NCBI RefSeq assembly: GCF_000011245.1
Contig: NC_004193.1
Span: 1,900,501 to 1,964,500 of the forward strand
Reading direction: 5' to 3'
Origin: Oceanobacillus iheyensis HTE831
GTDB lineage: Bacteria > Bacillota > Bacilli > Bacillales > Amphibacillaceae
DNA length: 64,000 bases
Shown here piece after piece: positions 63,857-64,000 of this stretch. The notes below the pieces were generated by a model. That model saw nothing but the letters and a program-made list of their open reading frames with translations. It did no database searches and had not been told where the DNA came from. Within the stretch, counting starts at the first letter, position 1, and every line of letters starts with the position of its first letter. The position numbers were made by a program, and so were the translations under genes.

Positions 63857-64000
63857 ATGTCATTTTTTATTAAAGAAATGGTTAAAAGTAAAGTCCGCAA
63901 CCTGACAGTTGGAGAGTTATTGCATTACAGCAAACAATATAATTTTCACATAACTGAACCTCAAGCGAGACAAATCATTAACTATTTGAGAACTAATTCC
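63857..64000 (+). CDS. yqfT: YqfT-like protein (DUF2624), N-terminal part only
   Basis: These 48 codons run off the right edge of the window. AAAAGGAGAG lies about 7 bases before the ATG. The peptide (VKSKVRNLTVGELLHYSKQY, then ITEPQARQI) matches the DUF2624 family, known as YqfT next to the endonuclease IV gene yqfS. The function is unknown. Confidence 0.75.
   Translation, partial: MSFFIKEMVKSKVRNLTVGELLHYSKQYNFHITEPQARQIINYLRTNS

Overview
The window looks like a chromosome segment of a low-GC, endospore-forming member of the Bacillaceae. Gene order and protein sequences resemble halotolerant genera such as Oceanobacillus or Virgibacillus; that genus-level placement is an inference. The DNA is AT-rich. 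Shine-Dalgarno boxes are strong (AAGGAGG type), and TTG and GTG starts are common. The segment follows the Bacillus subtilis yqi-yqh-yqg-yqf neighbourhood closely and carries many sporulation genes. I see no prophage, insertion sequence, CRISPR array, rRNA or defence island.

Layout. 1-3.5 kb: end of a branched-chain amino acid (bkd) operon (buk start, bcd, the sigma-54 activator bkdR) with a near-perfect -24/-12 promoter. 3.6-5.3 kb: yqzF and an aspartate kinase. 5.5-7.9 kb: spo0A with a textbook sigma-H promoter and 0A boxes, then spoIVB. 8.1-14.8 kb: a housekeeping run (recN, ahrC, tlyA-like rRNA methylase, ispA, xseB, xseA, folD, nusB). 15-18 kb: a glucose-type PTS permease and its antiterminator, set between nusB and yqhY. 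18.3-20.6 kb: yqhY, accC, accB. 20.9-26 kb: the complete eight-gene spoIIIA operon behind a sigma-E-type promoter. 26.2-31.5 kb: efp, papA, yqhR, yqhP, yqhO, mntR, yqhL. 31.6-35.8 kb: the glycine cleavage genes gcvPB, gcvPA and gcvT behind a tandem glycine riboswitch. 36-38.6 kb: helicase yqhH, yqhG, yqzE. 38.7-42.6 kb: the seven-gene comG competence pseudopilus operon. 42.6-52.7 kb: yqgY, yqgX, yqgW, ltaS, glcK, yqgQ, a spoVAF-type gene, an unknown gene, the rhomboid gluP, yqgO, yqgN, rpmG. 53-58.7 kb: two small envelope genes (one frameshifted), phoU, pbpA, yqgE, sodA. 58.8-59.6 kb: six tRNA genes. 60-64 kb: a Na+/phosphate cotransporter, a short NfeD protein, yqfZ, a DUF4190 protein and the start of yqfT.

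How the genes work together. Sporulation is served by Spo0A (entry), SpoIVB (sigma-K checkpoint), SpoIIIAA-AH (mother cell to forespore channel) and a SpoVAF-like membrane protein. Competence is served by ComG together with YqzE. Fatty acid synthesis (AccBC), folate and one-carbon metabolism (FolD, YqgN, glycine cleavage) and isoprenoid synthesis (IspA) are also present. Envelope functions include LtaS, PbpA and a free-standing MltG-like LysM domain.

No entirely new multigene system is evident. The signals most worth checking are: a frameshift in the MltG-like gene; a terminator-like hairpin that buries the yqgE Shine-Dalgarno; a near-identical palindrome upstream of both bcd and bkdR; an unassigned 9-bp inverted repeat at the gcvT/yqhH promoter region; loss of zinc ligands in bL33; and an unknown membrane-anchored protein between spoVAF and gluP.
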